Below are positions 26,147 to 34,408 of a stretch of 64,000 nucleotides of DNA, piece by piece (position 1 is the first letter of the stretch; each line of letters starts with the position of its first letter). A program made the translations under genes and the position numbers. The notes beneath the pieces were generated by a model. That model saw only the letters and a program-made list of their open reading frames with translations. It made no database searches and was not told where the DNA came from. The stretch spans positions 124,001 to 188,000 of the forward strand of contig NZ_JAMHIV010000014.1 of assembly GCF_023897065.1 (NCBI RefSeq), in the 5' to 3' direction. The stretch is from Crossiella sp. SN42. Lineage in GTDB: Bacteria; Actinomycetota; Actinomycetes; Mycobacteriales; Pseudonocardiaceae.

Positions 26147-27004
26147 ATGAGCCAGCCGCAGCCCGAACAGCCGGACCCCGCCGCCCAGCCCGCCCAGCCC
26201 GCCGGCGCGCAGCCCGAGAACGCGCAGCCCGCAGGCGCGCAGCCCGCGACTGACCAGCCCGCCAAGCGCCCCGGCTGGCAGCTCGCCCTGCCCGCCGTCG
26301 TCGTCGTGGTCGGCGTGCTGCTGGCCTACCTGGCCCTGGGCCGCACCGGCGACACCCCGCCCGCGGACCCGCCTGCCGCGCAGGACACCGCCGCCCAGAA
26401 CACCACCGCCCAGCGGCCGAGCCAGAGCGAGATCGACGCGGCGGCCAAGGAGCTGGACACCAAGTTCACCCGCCGCCGCGAAGGTGACCCCTACGCCAAG
26501 GGCCGGGTGGACGCGCCGGTGGTGCTGGTGGAGTACGCCGACTACCGCTGCCCGTACTGCGCCAAGTTCAGCACCGACACCCGCCCCGAGCTCATCCGCC
26601 GCTTCGTGGAGCAGGGCATCCTGCGGATCGAGTGGCGGGACCTGCCGCTGTTCGGCGAGCAGTCCGAGGCCGCCGCGCTGGCCGCCCGCGCCGCGGGCAG
26701 GCAGGGCAAGTTCTGGCCGTTCCACGAGCTGGCCTTCGCCGAGGCCCCGCGCTCCGGGCACGGCGAGTTCGGCCCGGACCGGCTGCGTGACCTGGCCCGC
26801 CGCTCCGGCGTGGCCGACCTGGCCAAGTTCGAGCGCGACATGACCGATCCCGCGCTGCGCGAGGAGGTCAGGGTCGACGCGGCCGAGGGCCAGGAGATGG
26901 GCCTGACCAGCACCCCGGCTTTCCTGATCAACGGCAGGGCCGTGGTCGGCGCGCAGCCGCTGGAGACCTTCACCAAGCTGATCGAGCAGGCCGCCCGCAA
27001 GTGA
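26147..27004 (+). CDS. membrane-anchored DsbA-like thioredoxin-fold oxidoreductase
   Basis: This 285-residue protein has a proline/glutamine/alanine-rich N-terminus with near-repeats of AQPAGAQP, one membrane helix (about 45-64), and an extracytoplasmic DsbA-type domain. The active site is CPYC (Cys135, Cys138) within VEYADYRCPYC, and the cis-proline loop is STPAFLING. It would form or shuffle disulfides in exported proteins. The next gene, a CcdA-like electron carrier, starts inside its stop codon. Confidence 0.92.
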   Translation: MSQPQPEQPDPAAQPAQPAGAQPENAQPAGAQPATDQPAKRPGWQLALPAVVVVVGVLLAYLALGRTGDTPPADPPAAQDTAAQNTTAQRPSQSEIDAAAKELDTKFTRRREGDPYAKGRVDAPVVLVEYADYRCPYCAKFSTDTRPELIRRFVEQGILRIEWRDLPLFGEQSEAAALAARAAGRQGKFWPFHELAFAEAPRSGHGEFGPDRLRDLARRSGVADLAKFERDMTDPALREEVRVDAAEGQEMGLTSTPAFLINGRAVVGAQPLETFTKLIEQAARK

Positions 27005-27816
27005 GCGGGCAGCTGGGCTACCTGGGCGCGCTGCTCGGCGGCGCGCTCGCGCTGGCCAGTCCCTGCTCGGCGCTGCTGCTGCCCGCCTTCTTCGCCTACG
27101 CCTTCGGCCACCCGGCCCGGCTGCTGGCCCGCACCGGCGTGTTCTACCTCGGCCTGGCCACCACGCTGGTGCCGCTGGGCGCGGCCGCGGCCAGCCTGGG
27201 CGGGCTGCTCACCGCGCACCGGCAGACGGTGATCGCGGTGGCCGCGGTGCTGCTGATCGTCTTCGGCACCGCCCAGCTGTTCGGCCGCGGCTTCGGCTCC
27301 GGGCTGTCCCAGCGCTTCGCGGCCACCACCCGGATCTCCTCGGCCGTCTCGGTGTACGTGCTGGGCGCCACCTACGGCCTGGCCGGGTTCTGCTCCGGCC
27401 CGATCCTCGGCGGCGTGCTCACCGTGGCCGCCGCCGGCGGGGACCCGGGCTACGGCGCGGCCCTGCTCGCGGTCTACGGCCTCGGCATGGTGCTGCCGCT
27501 GTTCGTGCTGGCCACGCTGTGGGACCGGCTGAAGCTGGGCGAGCGGAGCTGGCTGCGCGGCCGCGAGGTCAGCCTGGGCCGCCTGCGCCTGCACTCGACG
27601 AACCTGGTGGCCGGGCTGCTGTTCATCGGCATCGGCGTGCTGTTCCTGCTCACCGACGGCACCGCGGCACTGCCGGGAATCGTCAGCGTGGACACCGAGT
27701 CCGCACTGGCCGAGCGCGCGGGCGAACTCGCCGCGGGCGTGCCGGACCTGCTGGTCCTGCTCCCAGTGCTCGCGGTCGCCACCACGGTGCTGGTCTGGCG
27801 GCTGCGCAAGGGATAG
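27001..27816 (+). CDS. CcdA/DsbD-type transmembrane thiol-disulfide electron carrier
   Basis: This 271-residue protein has about six to seven helices and two membrane cysteines in the expected places: LASPCSALLLPAFF (Cys22) and GLAGFCSGPILGG. CcdA proteins carry electrons from cytoplasmic thioredoxin to extracytoplasmic thiol proteins. Overlap with the DsbA-like gene (GTGA) makes a two-gene thiol relay. The stop codon TAG at 27814-27816 is formed by the first bases of a palindromic element, so the original C-terminus may have been longer or different. Confidence 0.9.
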   Translation: MSGQLGYLGALLGGALALASPCSALLLPAFFAYAFGHPARLLARTGVFYLGLATTLVPLGAAAASLGGLLTAHRQTVIAVAAVLLIVFGTAQLFGRGFGSGLSQRFAATTRISSAVSVYVLGATYGLAGFCSGPILGGVLTVAAAGGDPGYGAALLAVYGLGMVLPLFVLATLWDRLKLGERSWLRGREVSLGRLRLHSTNLVAGLLFIGIGVLFLLTDGTAALPGIVSVDTESALAERAGELAAGVPDLLVLLPVLAVATTVLVWRLRKG

Positions 27817-27977
27817 GTCGTGTCCGCACAGTCCCGCCCGCGATAGCCGCGCCGGTTCGGCCGCTGGCGGCACGGCCGAAACGCCCGAATACGTCCGGTA
27901 TGAGGGCGTCCCGGCCGTCCCGCCAGCGGCCGAACCGATCACGACTCTCGCAGACGGGACTGTGCGGACACGACCTA
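27814..27977. mobile_element. 164-bp palindromic MITE-like element between convergent genes
   Basis: The outer 23 nt (27814-27836) are a perfect inverted copy of 27955-27977. A second 18-bp arm pair is 27853-27870 with 27920-27937, and shorter pairs are 27872-27878 with 27912-27918 and 27881-27886 with 27904-27909. Nearly the whole element can therefore fold into one long hairpin. The ends read TA-GGTCGTGTCC and GGACACGACC-TA, as expected for an insertion duplicating TA. It has no coding capacity. Both neighbouring stop codons are made by its ends. It could also act as a two-way terminator. Confidence 0.85.
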
Positions 27978-29300
27978 GCCCGGCAGCGGCAGCCGCAGCG
28001 CGCGTTCCGCGATGCCTTGCAGCACCACATCGGTCGGCTTGGTCTCCTGACCCACCCACACCGCGCGCACGATCCGCACCCGGGAACCGTCCCGCGAGGT
28101 CGAGGACACCGCCTGCGCGAACGAGCTGGGCCCGCCCGGCCAGCTGCGGCCCTCGCGCAGCAGCTCGGTCACCCCGCCGCTCTGCTCGTCGTCGGCCAGC
28201 GACTGGAACCGCTCGGCCTGCACCGCGTCGGCGAAGCTGACCACCACCACCGACACCGCGGCCTTGCGCTCCTCGTTGACCTCGAACAGGCTGCGCACCA
28301 GCGCGGTGCACGGGTTCTCCCGCAGCCACTGCTGCACCTGGCCGAAGGCCCTGGGCCCGCAGTCGGTCTCCCGCGACGAGCCGCGCGGCACGAAGTCCAG
28401 GCCGTCCACAGTGGACTCCGGCGGCTCCGGGCTGTGCAGCGCGGAGACCGCGCCGCTGCCGCCGGACTGGGGGGTCTCGCTGCCGCAGGAGCGGGCCACG
28501 GTGCCGATCAGCAGCACCAGGGCCAGCCCGGCCACGGCCAGGCCGCCCAGCGCCAGCCACGGCGGGCGCCTGGACTTGGGCTTCGGCGCGGCCGGGCGCG
28601 GGGGAGCGGGGCGGCCGTCGGCGGTGAAGCGGGGGATGAGCATGGTGCTGGCGCTGGCCAGATCCGGACTCACCGAGTCGGCGAAGCCCTCCGCGACCAG
28701 CTCGCCGGCGGTCAGCGTGGCGGTCCGCCGGTCCACACTGGACAGCAGCCGCCTGGCCGCCTCCGCGGTGCACGGGCGCTCGTAGGTGGACAGCTCCTTC
28801 ACCGCGGCCAGCAGCGCGGTCGGCGCCGGGTGCAGCACCCTGATGCCGCGGTGCAGGTCGCCGGTGGGCTGCAACACCTGGGCCACGTACGGGCCGACCG
28901 CGACCACGGTGGAGACGGGTAACGGCTCGATCCGCTCCGCCTGCAACCGCTGGGTCAGCGCGGAGGCCGCGGACAGCGCCTCCACCGCCGGGTTGAGCAG
29001 TCCGTCGTCCCTGATCAGCGGCCAGCCGTCGACCTTCCACTGGCCCTGCAACGGGGCTTCCAGCTTCATCGCGGGGCCGGGCAGGTCGACCCCGACCACC
29101 ACGATCACCCCGCGCGGCAGCACGATCACCGCGTCCAGCGGCCGCAGGCTGCCCGGCGGCGTGCAGTCCAGCAGCGCGACCCCGCCGGCCAGGTCGGTGC
29201 CCGCGCCCCAGGTCGACAGCGCCGCGCGCAGGTCGGCCTCGACCCCGTCCACCCGGGCTGACGGGTCGTCACCGAGCCGCACCAACCGCACGCTGACCAC
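27975..29300 (-). CDS. membrane protein of unknown function, one central helix
   Basis: This 441-residue protein has an N-terminal cytoplasmic half (nuclease-related-domain-like opening AGTDLAGGVALLDCTPPG and VIVLPRGVIVVVGVD), a Pro/Lys-rich segment, one membrane helix (about 248-268), and an extracytoplasmic C-terminal domain with two cysteines. I recognise no firm family. The start is GTG at 29300, and other GTG codons follow closely. The final codons and the stop overlap the palindromic element, so the last residues may be recent. Confidence 0.6.
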   Translation of the reverse strand: MVSVRLVRLGDDPSARVDGVEADLRAALSTWGAGTDLAGGVALLDCTPPGSLRPLDAVIVLPRGVIVVVGVDLPGPAMKLEAPLQGQWKVDGWPLIRDDGLLNPAVEALSAASALTQRLQAERIEPLPVSTVVAVGPYVAQVLQPTGDLHRGIRVLHPAPTALLAAVKELSTYERPCTAEAARRLLSSVDRRTATLTAGELVAEGFADSVSPDLASASTMLIPRFTADGRPAPPRPAAPKPKSRRPPWLALGGLAVAGLALVLLIGTVARSCGSETPQSGGSGAVSALHSPEPPESTVDGLDFVPRGSSRETDCGPRAFGQVQQWLRENPCTALVRSLFEVNEERKAAVSVVVVSFADAVQAERFQSLADDEQSGGVTELLREGRSWPGGPSSFAQAVSSTSRDGSRVRIVRAVWVGQETKPTDVVLQGIAERALRLPLPG

Positions 29301-29593
29301 CTCCGCGCGTGACTCGTCCCAGTCCCGGTTGCTCCGGTCGGCTCAAACCGTAGCGGGAGACCCCCGCTGGGTTACCGGCAACCACCCAAATCGCAGTCTG
29401 TTCTTGAACACAATGCGTGAAGGCCCCCGGCCGGGTGACACTGATCGGGGTGTCGGTTGGTTCTTCTGGCGCATTGGAGGTTGTGCAGGGCAGAATGACC
29501 GCACGGGTGATCGCCGATCGTTCGACGCACCGTCCGTTGCACAAGACGAGGGCCGCGGGGAAGACGTCCCTCGTCGAGTAGCGGAGGTCAGCA

Positions 29594-30097
29594 GTGAGCG
29601 CACGGGGATGCACCAGTGGCGTTGTCTACGTCCACTCGTCGCCGTCTGCGGTCTGTCCGCACGTCGAGTGGGCGATCTCGGGCACCCTGGGTGGCCGGGC
29701 CGATCTGAAGTGGACCGCCCAACCGGCGGCGCCGGGACAGCTGCGCGCCGAGTGCGCCTGGACCGGCGATGCCGGCACCGGGGCGTCGCTGGTGTCCGCG
29801 CTGCGGGCCTGGCCGATGCTCCGCTTCGAGGTCACCGAGGAACCCAGTCCAGGCGTGGACGGCGAGCGGTTCTGCCACGTGCCGGGTCTGGGCCTGTGGC
29901 GGGCGCGCACCAGCGCCAACGGCGACATCGTGGTCACCGAGGACCAGCTGCGCACGCTGATGGCGGCCAACCGCGCCGCCGAGGCGATGACGCACCGGAT
30001 CGGCGAGCTGCTCGGCGCGGCGTGGGACGACGCGCTGGAGCCGTTCCGGCGGGCCGGTGACGGGGCGCCGGTGACCTGGCTGCACCGGGTGGGCTGA
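29594..30097 (+). CDS. DUF3145 family protein
   Basis: This 167-residue soluble protein matches the actinobacterial DUF3145 family: GVVYVHSSPSAVCPHVEWAI at the start, a middle region with LRAWPMLRFEVTEEPS, and AAWDDALEPFRRAGDGAPVTWLHRVG at the end. It is widely conserved in actinobacteria and has no known function. The GTG start has GGAGG 6 nt upstream. The 293-nt gap before it (29301-29593) is locally AT-richer, as expected for promoters of this gene and the divergent one. I see no clear operator there. Confidence 0.9.
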   Translation: MSARGCTSGVVYVHSSPSAVCPHVEWAISGTLGGRADLKWTAQPAAPGQLRAECAWTGDAGTGASLVSALRAWPMLRFEVTEEPSPGVDGERFCHVPGLGLWRARTSANGDIVVTEDQLRTLMAANRAAEAMTHRIGELLGAAWDDALEPFRRAGDGAPVTWLHRVG

Positions 30098-30132
30098 CCA
30101 GCGACGTCGGACCGGTGTGGCACCCTGGTGGC

Positions 30133-30717
30133 GTGAGTGCCTCGGGTGGCTTGCGGCGGTTCTGGCCGCTGTTCCTGGTCGGGTTGGTGCTGCTCGGCGC
30201 GGGCGCGGCCGGACTGACCCTGCGCCAGGCCGAGTCGCGGGTCAGCGAGGACCCCCAGGTGCCCGCGGTCATCGACACCACCTCGGCCCGGCCGCGCGCC
30301 GAGGAGCCCGGACCGTCCACAGTGGAGTTCACCCCGGACGCCAGCGCGCACCCGGACGCCGCCGCCATCAGGAGCACGCTCACCGGCTACTTCGACGCGA
30401 TCAACAACCGCGACTTCGACAAGTGGCGCGCGCACGTGACCAGCAAGGTCGCCCTGGAGTACCAGCGCGCGAACTGGCTGGCGGACTACGCCAGCACCAA
30501 GGACGGCAGCATCCTGGTCCGCCGAGTGATCAACTCACCCGGCAACACGCTGCGGATCATGCTGACCTTCACCAGCACCCAGGACGAGGCGAAGTCGCCC
30601 GCCTCGGCCCGCTCGGACTGCAACCGCTGGCGCTCGACCTACCAGCTGGCCTGGGAGGGACGCCTGCTGCGCATCGACAAGGGCTCCCCGCAGAGCACCG
30701 TGGTCACCGTCTGCTGA
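30133..30717 (+). CDS. membrane-anchored protein with NTF2/Mce-associated-like exterior domain
   Basis: This 194-residue protein has one N-terminal helix (FLVGLVLLGAGAAGLTL), a flexible linker, and a domain opening IRSTLTGYFDAINNRDFDKWRAHVT. That opening recalls NTF2-like or Mce-associated extracytoplasmic domains. Two cysteines (RSDCNRW and the C-terminal Cys) may pair. The frame is open to 30115; I chose the GTG at 30133 for closeness to the hydrophobic anchor. No function is assigned. Confidence 0.65.
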   Translation: MSASGGLRRFWPLFLVGLVLLGAGAAGLTLRQAESRVSEDPQVPAVIDTTSARPRAEEPGPSTVEFTPDASAHPDAAAIRSTLTGYFDAINNRDFDKWRAHVTSKVALEYQRANWLADYASTKDGSILVRRVINSPGNTLRIMLTFTSTQDEAKSPASARSDCNRWRSTYQLAWEGRLLRIDKGSPQSTVVTVC

Positions 30718-30758
30718 GGCGGAAACGGACTTGCGCCCCGGTCTGAGGCAGGTGCTGC

Positions 30759-31985
30759 TCAGACCGAGGCGAAGGCCAATGCCACGTTGTGCCCGCCGAA
30801 ACCGAACGAGTCGTTCACGGCGGCGTGCAGGTTGACGCGGCGGGGCGCACCCGAGACCACGTCCAGCCCGACCTTGGGGTCGAGGTTCTCCAGGTTCAGC
30901 GTCGGCGGGATCAGGCCGTCGCGGACCGCGAGCACGGTGGCGATCGCCTCCACCGCACCGGAGCCACCCAGCAGGTGACCCAGCGCGGACTTCGGCGCGG
31001 TGACCACCGCGTGCGTGCCGATGGCGGACCGGATGGCCGCCGCCTCGGCCACGTCGCCGACCGGGGTCGACGTCGCGTGCGCGTTCACGTGTCCCACGTC
31101 CGAGGGCTGGAGGCCCCCGGTGCGCAGCGCGGCCGTGATGGCCCGGCTGGCGCCCTTGCCCTCGGGTTCGGGCGCGGTGATGTGGTAGGCGTCGGCAGTG
31201 GTGCCGACACCGGCCAGCCTGCCGTACACCTTGGCCTTGCGGGCCGCGGCGTACTCGGCCCGCTCCAGCACCATGATCCCGGCGCCCTCACCCAGCACGA
31301 ACCCGTCCCGCGCGAGGTCGAACGGGCGGGAGGCCCGTTCGGGTTCGTCGTTGCGCGTGCTCATCGCCCGCATCTGCGAGAACCCGGCCACCGGCAGCGC
31401 GCAGATGCTCGCCTCGGCGCCGCCGCAGACCACCACGTCGACCTCCCCGGCCTTGAGCATCCGCCAGGCCCAGGCGATCGCCTCGGCGCCGGAGGCACAG
31501 GCCGAGACCGGGGCGTGCACCCCGGCCCTGGAACCCAGCTCAAGCCCGACCACGGCCGCGGGGCCGTTGGGCATGAGCATCGGCACGGTCAGCGGCGAGA
31601 CCTTCCGCTTCCCGTACTGCTCCAGGATGTCGTCCTGGCCGAGGATGGTCAGTGCGCCACCGATGCCGGTGCCCACCACCACGGCCAGCCGTTCGGGCTC
31701 GACCTCGGGGGAACCGGCGTCCGCCCACGCCTGGCGGGCGGCGACCAGCGCGACCTGCTCCGACCGGTCCAGGCGGCGAGCCTCGACCCTGGTCAGCACC
31801 TCGGTGGGCTCGACAGCGAGCTGGGCGGCGATCCGCACGTCCAGCTCGAACCTGTCCACCCAGTCGGCCTTCAGCTCGCCGACCCCGCTGCGCCCGGCGA
31901 GCATCGCGTCCCAGGTGGACGCGACGTCGCCGCCGAGCGGGGTCGTCGCACCGAGACCGGTGACGACAACGTCAGCAGATGTCAT
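30759..31985 (-). CDS. fabF: beta-ketoacyl-ACP synthase II
   Basis: This 408-residue condensing enzyme elongates acyl-ACP with malonyl-ACP in type II fatty acid synthesis. The active-site Cys is in SACASGAEAIAWA. The two His are in VNAHATSTPVGD and KSALGHLLGGSGAVEA, and the C-terminal FGFGGHN loop is present. It is the last gene of the leftward fabD-fabH-acpP-fabF operon, and its ATG overlaps the acpP stop (ATGA). Length and motifs are those of a normal enzyme. Confidence 0.96.
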   Translation of the reverse strand: MTSADVVVTGLGATTPLGGDVASTWDAMLAGRSGVGELKADWVDRFELDVRIAAQLAVEPTEVLTRVEARRLDRSEQVALVAARQAWADAGSPEVEPERLAVVVGTGIGGALTILGQDDILEQYGKRKVSPLTVPMLMPNGPAAVVGLELGSRAGVHAPVSACASGAEAIAWAWRMLKAGEVDVVVCGGAEASICALPVAGFSQMRAMSTRNDEPERASRPFDLARDGFVLGEGAGIMVLERAEYAAARKAKVYGRLAGVGTTADAYHITAPEPEGKGASRAITAALRTGGLQPSDVGHVNAHATSTPVGDVAEAAAIRSAIGTHAVVTAPKSALGHLLGGSGAVEAIATVLAVRDGLIPPTLNLENLDPKVGLDVVSGAPRRVNLHAAVNDSFGFGGHNVALAFASV

Positions 31986-32224
31986 TGGTTCTTCGAGATG
32001 TAGGCCACCGCGTCACCGACGGTCTTCAGGTTGACCAGCTCGTCGTCCGGGATCTTCACGCCGAACTTGTCCTCGGCCTGCACCGCGACCTCGACCATGG
32101 ACAGCGAGTCGATGTCCAGGTCGTCCACGAAGGACTTCTCGGCGGCCACGTCGGCCTGGTCGACACCCGCGACCTCCTCGATGATCTCCGCGAGGCCGTC
32201 GAGAATTTCCTTTTCCGAAGCCAT
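31982..32224 (-). CDS. acpP: acyl carrier protein
   Basis: This 80-residue acidic helical protein has the phosphopantetheine attachment serine at Ser40 in DIDSLSMVE. It carries growing acyl chains between FabD, FabH and FabF. It lies between fabH and fabF; a 79-nt gap separates it from fabH, and it overlaps fabF by 4 nt. It is the AcpM/AcpP-type primary-metabolism ACP, not a polyketide one, judging by operon context. Confidence 0.97.
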   Translation of the reverse strand: MASEKEILDGLAEIIEEVAGVDQADVAAEKSFVDDLDIDSLSMVEVAVQAEDKFGVKIPDDELVNLKTVGDAVAYISKNQ

Positions 32225-32303
32225 GAAGCTGTTCCTCTCTAGTTACCCACCGACCGGGACGGCAACGGCCGTCCCGGAGTCTGTTGTGCGCCCGCCCCCG
32301 CGC

Positions 32304-33269
32304 TCAGGGGCAGATGACCACCTGTCCGGCCGAGACCAGCCCGGCGCCGAAACCGATCAGCAGCAGCACATCGCCACTGGAGATCTCGCCGGCCTCGCGC
32401 ATGTGGTCCAGCGCGATCGGGATCGAGGCGGAGGAGGTGTTGCCACTGGTGACGATGTCACGGGCGACCACCAGGTCCTCGCGGGCGCCCCGGCCACGCA
32501 GCTCCTTGGCGATCGACTCCACGATGCGCAGGTTCGCCTGGTGCGGCACCAGCGCGTCGATGTCGGAGAGCTTGAGCCCGGCCAGCTCCACCGCGCGCTC
32601 GGCCACCGGCCAGTTCTCCGTGGTCGCCCAGCGGAAGACCGACTGGCCCTCCTGGTAGAGGTAGCGCTGCGGGGTCACGCCGATCATCTCGGCCAGACCG
32701 CCGGCGCTCTCCCAGGCCACCGGCCCGATGGCGGGCTCGTCCGAGGGACCGATCACCGCGGCGCCCGCGCCGTCGGCGAAGATGATGCAGGTCGAGCGGT
32801 CGGTCCAGTCCACCCAGTCGGTGAAGCGCTCGGCGCCGATCACCAGCGCGTACCGCGAGGAGCCGCCGCGGACCAGGTCCGAGGCGGTGGCCATGGCGTA
32901 GCAGAAGCCCGCGCAGGCCGCGTTCACGTCGAAGGCGCCGGCCCGGCCGACCCCGATCCGCGCGGCGACCTGGGCCGCGGCGTTGGGGATGGTGCTGGGC
33001 ATGGTGCAGGTGGCGATGATGACCGTGTCGATGTCATCGGGGTTCAGCCCGGAGTTCGCGACGGCCTTCTTGCCGGCCTCGACCGCCATGTCGGTCAGCG
33101 ACTGGTCCTCGCGGGCGAGCCTGCGGGTCTTGATGCCGACCCGGCTCTGGATCCACTCGTCGGAGGTGTCCACCAGCTTGGCGATGTCGTCGTTGGTCAC
33201 CACGCGGTCGCCCTGGTGGCTGCCCAGTCCGATGATCCTGGTGCCGACCGGGCCGGGGGCCAGCTGCAT
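32304..33269 (-). CDS. fabH: beta-ketoacyl-ACP synthase III
   Basis: This 321-residue enzyme starts fatty acid synthesis by condensing an acyl-CoA primer with malonyl-ACP. The triad is visible: Cys in VNAACAGFCYA, His in VPHQANLRIV and Asn in SGNTSSASIP. The ATG at 33269 has GAGGAG 9 nt upstream; a GTG at 33293, overlapping the fabD stop, is an alternative with poorer support. It is the second gene of the operon. Confidence 0.95.
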   Translation of the reverse strand: MQLAPGPVGTRIIGLGSHQGDRVVTNDDIAKLVDTSDEWIQSRVGIKTRRLAREDQSLTDMAVEAGKKAVANSGLNPDDIDTVIIATCTMPSTIPNAAAQVAARIGVGRAGAFDVNAACAGFCYAMATASDLVRGGSSRYALVIGAERFTDWVDWTDRSTCIIFADGAGAAVIGPSDEPAIGPVAWESAGGLAEMIGVTPQRYLYQEGQSVFRWATTENWPVAERAVELAGLKLSDIDALVPHQANLRIVESIAKELRGRGAREDLVVARDIVTSGNTSSASIPIALDHMREAGEISSGDVLLLIGFGAGLVSAGQVVICP

Positions 33270-33289
33270 CGTTGGTCGCTCCTCGTTGC

Positions 33290-34222
33290 TCACGCCGCAC
33301 CACCGGCGAACAGGTCGGCCGCCTTGTCGAGGTCGGCCGGGGACTTCAGGGGGAGCCGCGTCAGGTCGGGAAGCTCCCGCTTGACCAGTCCGCTCAGCGT
33401 CCCGGCCGGAGGCAGCTCGACGACCGCGGTGACCCCCTGAGTGCCGAGGGTGGTCATGCAGGCGTCCCAACGCACCGGCGAGGTCACCTGGGTGACCAGC
33501 CGGCCAAGCACATCGGCACCGTCGGTGCCCACAGGGAGCACAGCGCCTTCGGCGTTGGACAACAAGGGGCGCGTGACGTTGTTCACCGCCACCGAGGCGG
33601 CGCGGGCGCGCAGCGCCTCGGCCGCGGGGGCCATGTAGTGGGTGTGGAAGGCGCCCGCCACCGGCAGCGCCTTGACCCGCGCCCGCTCGGGCGCGTCCGC
33701 GAGCAGCTTGTCCAGCCCGGCCAGGCTGCCCGCCGCCACGATCTGCCCGGCGCCGTTGCGGTTGGCGGGAACCAGGCCGAGCTCCTCGATCCGCGCGAGG
33801 ACCTCGGATTCCACGCCGCCCATCACGGCGACCATGCCGGTCGGTTCGAGCGCGCACGCGGCGGCCATCTCGGCCCCGCGCACCGCGGCCAGCGCGACGG
33901 CGTCATCGGCGGTGAGCACGCCACCAACTGCTGCGGCGGCGAGCTCACCGACCGAGTGGCCGGCAACCGGGACGTCGGTGGGCAACTCGACCCGGCGGGC
34001 CAACTCTTCGTACGCCAGCAGCGCCAGGGCCACCACCAGTGGCTGGGTCACCGACGTGTCCTTGATCTCTTCGGCGCTCGCCGTGGTGCCGAGGCGGACC
34101 AGGTCCAGCCCGGTCAGCTCGGACCAGTGGGACAGCCGCTCGGCAGTGCCGGGCAGTTCCAGCCAGGGGCCGAACATGCCGGGGGACTGCGAGCCCTGTC
34201 CGGGAGCGAGGAGCGCGATCAC
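33290..34222 (-). CDS. fabD: malonyl-CoA:ACP transacylase
   Basis: This 310-residue enzyme loads malonyl groups onto ACP. The nucleophile motif is GHSVGELAAAA, the catalytic His is in VAGAFHTHYMAPA, and the N-terminal LLAPGQGSQSPGM loop is intact. The frame is open further upstream, but only the GTG at 34222 places the start just before the conserved LLAPGQG. It is the first gene of the fab operon and probably the main target of the FasR-type regulator next to it. Confidence 0.95.
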   Translation of the reverse strand: MIALLAPGQGSQSPGMFGPWLELPGTAERLSHWSELTGLDLVRLGTTASAEEIKDTSVTQPLVVALALLAYEELARRVELPTDVPVAGHSVGELAAAAVGGVLTADDAVALAAVRGAEMAAACALEPTGMVAVMGGVESEVLARIEELGLVPANRNGAGQIVAAGSLAGLDKLLADAPERARVKALPVAGAFHTHYMAPAAEALRARAASVAVNNVTRPLLSNAEGAVLPVGTDGADVLGRLVTQVTSPVRWDACMTTLGTQGVTAVVELPPAGTLSGLVKRELPDLTRLPLKSPADLDKAADLFAGGAA

Positions 34223-34408
34223 GTCGGTAACTGAACACGCTCCGGGGGGTCCGCTGGCATGCCGCCGGGAACTAACTTCGGGGGCTCTGTTTGTGGAGTG
34301 TCTACAAGCGGTGAGCAAAAACCGCCCCGCATATGTCTGTTTCATTGTGGTCAGCGCTAGAAACTCCGCCCGCTGGCTAGACCGAACGGGTGAGTGGTGA
34401 GACCGGGA
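34223..34408. promoter_or_regulatory. promoter region of the fab operon
   Basis: This 186-nt gap separates fasR from fabD, both read leftward. It contains an AT-richer patch at about 34290-34350 that probably holds the fabD promoter. In Streptomyces coelicolor FasR binds the fabD promoter to activate the operon. I cannot point to the exact binding site here. Confidence 0.5.
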
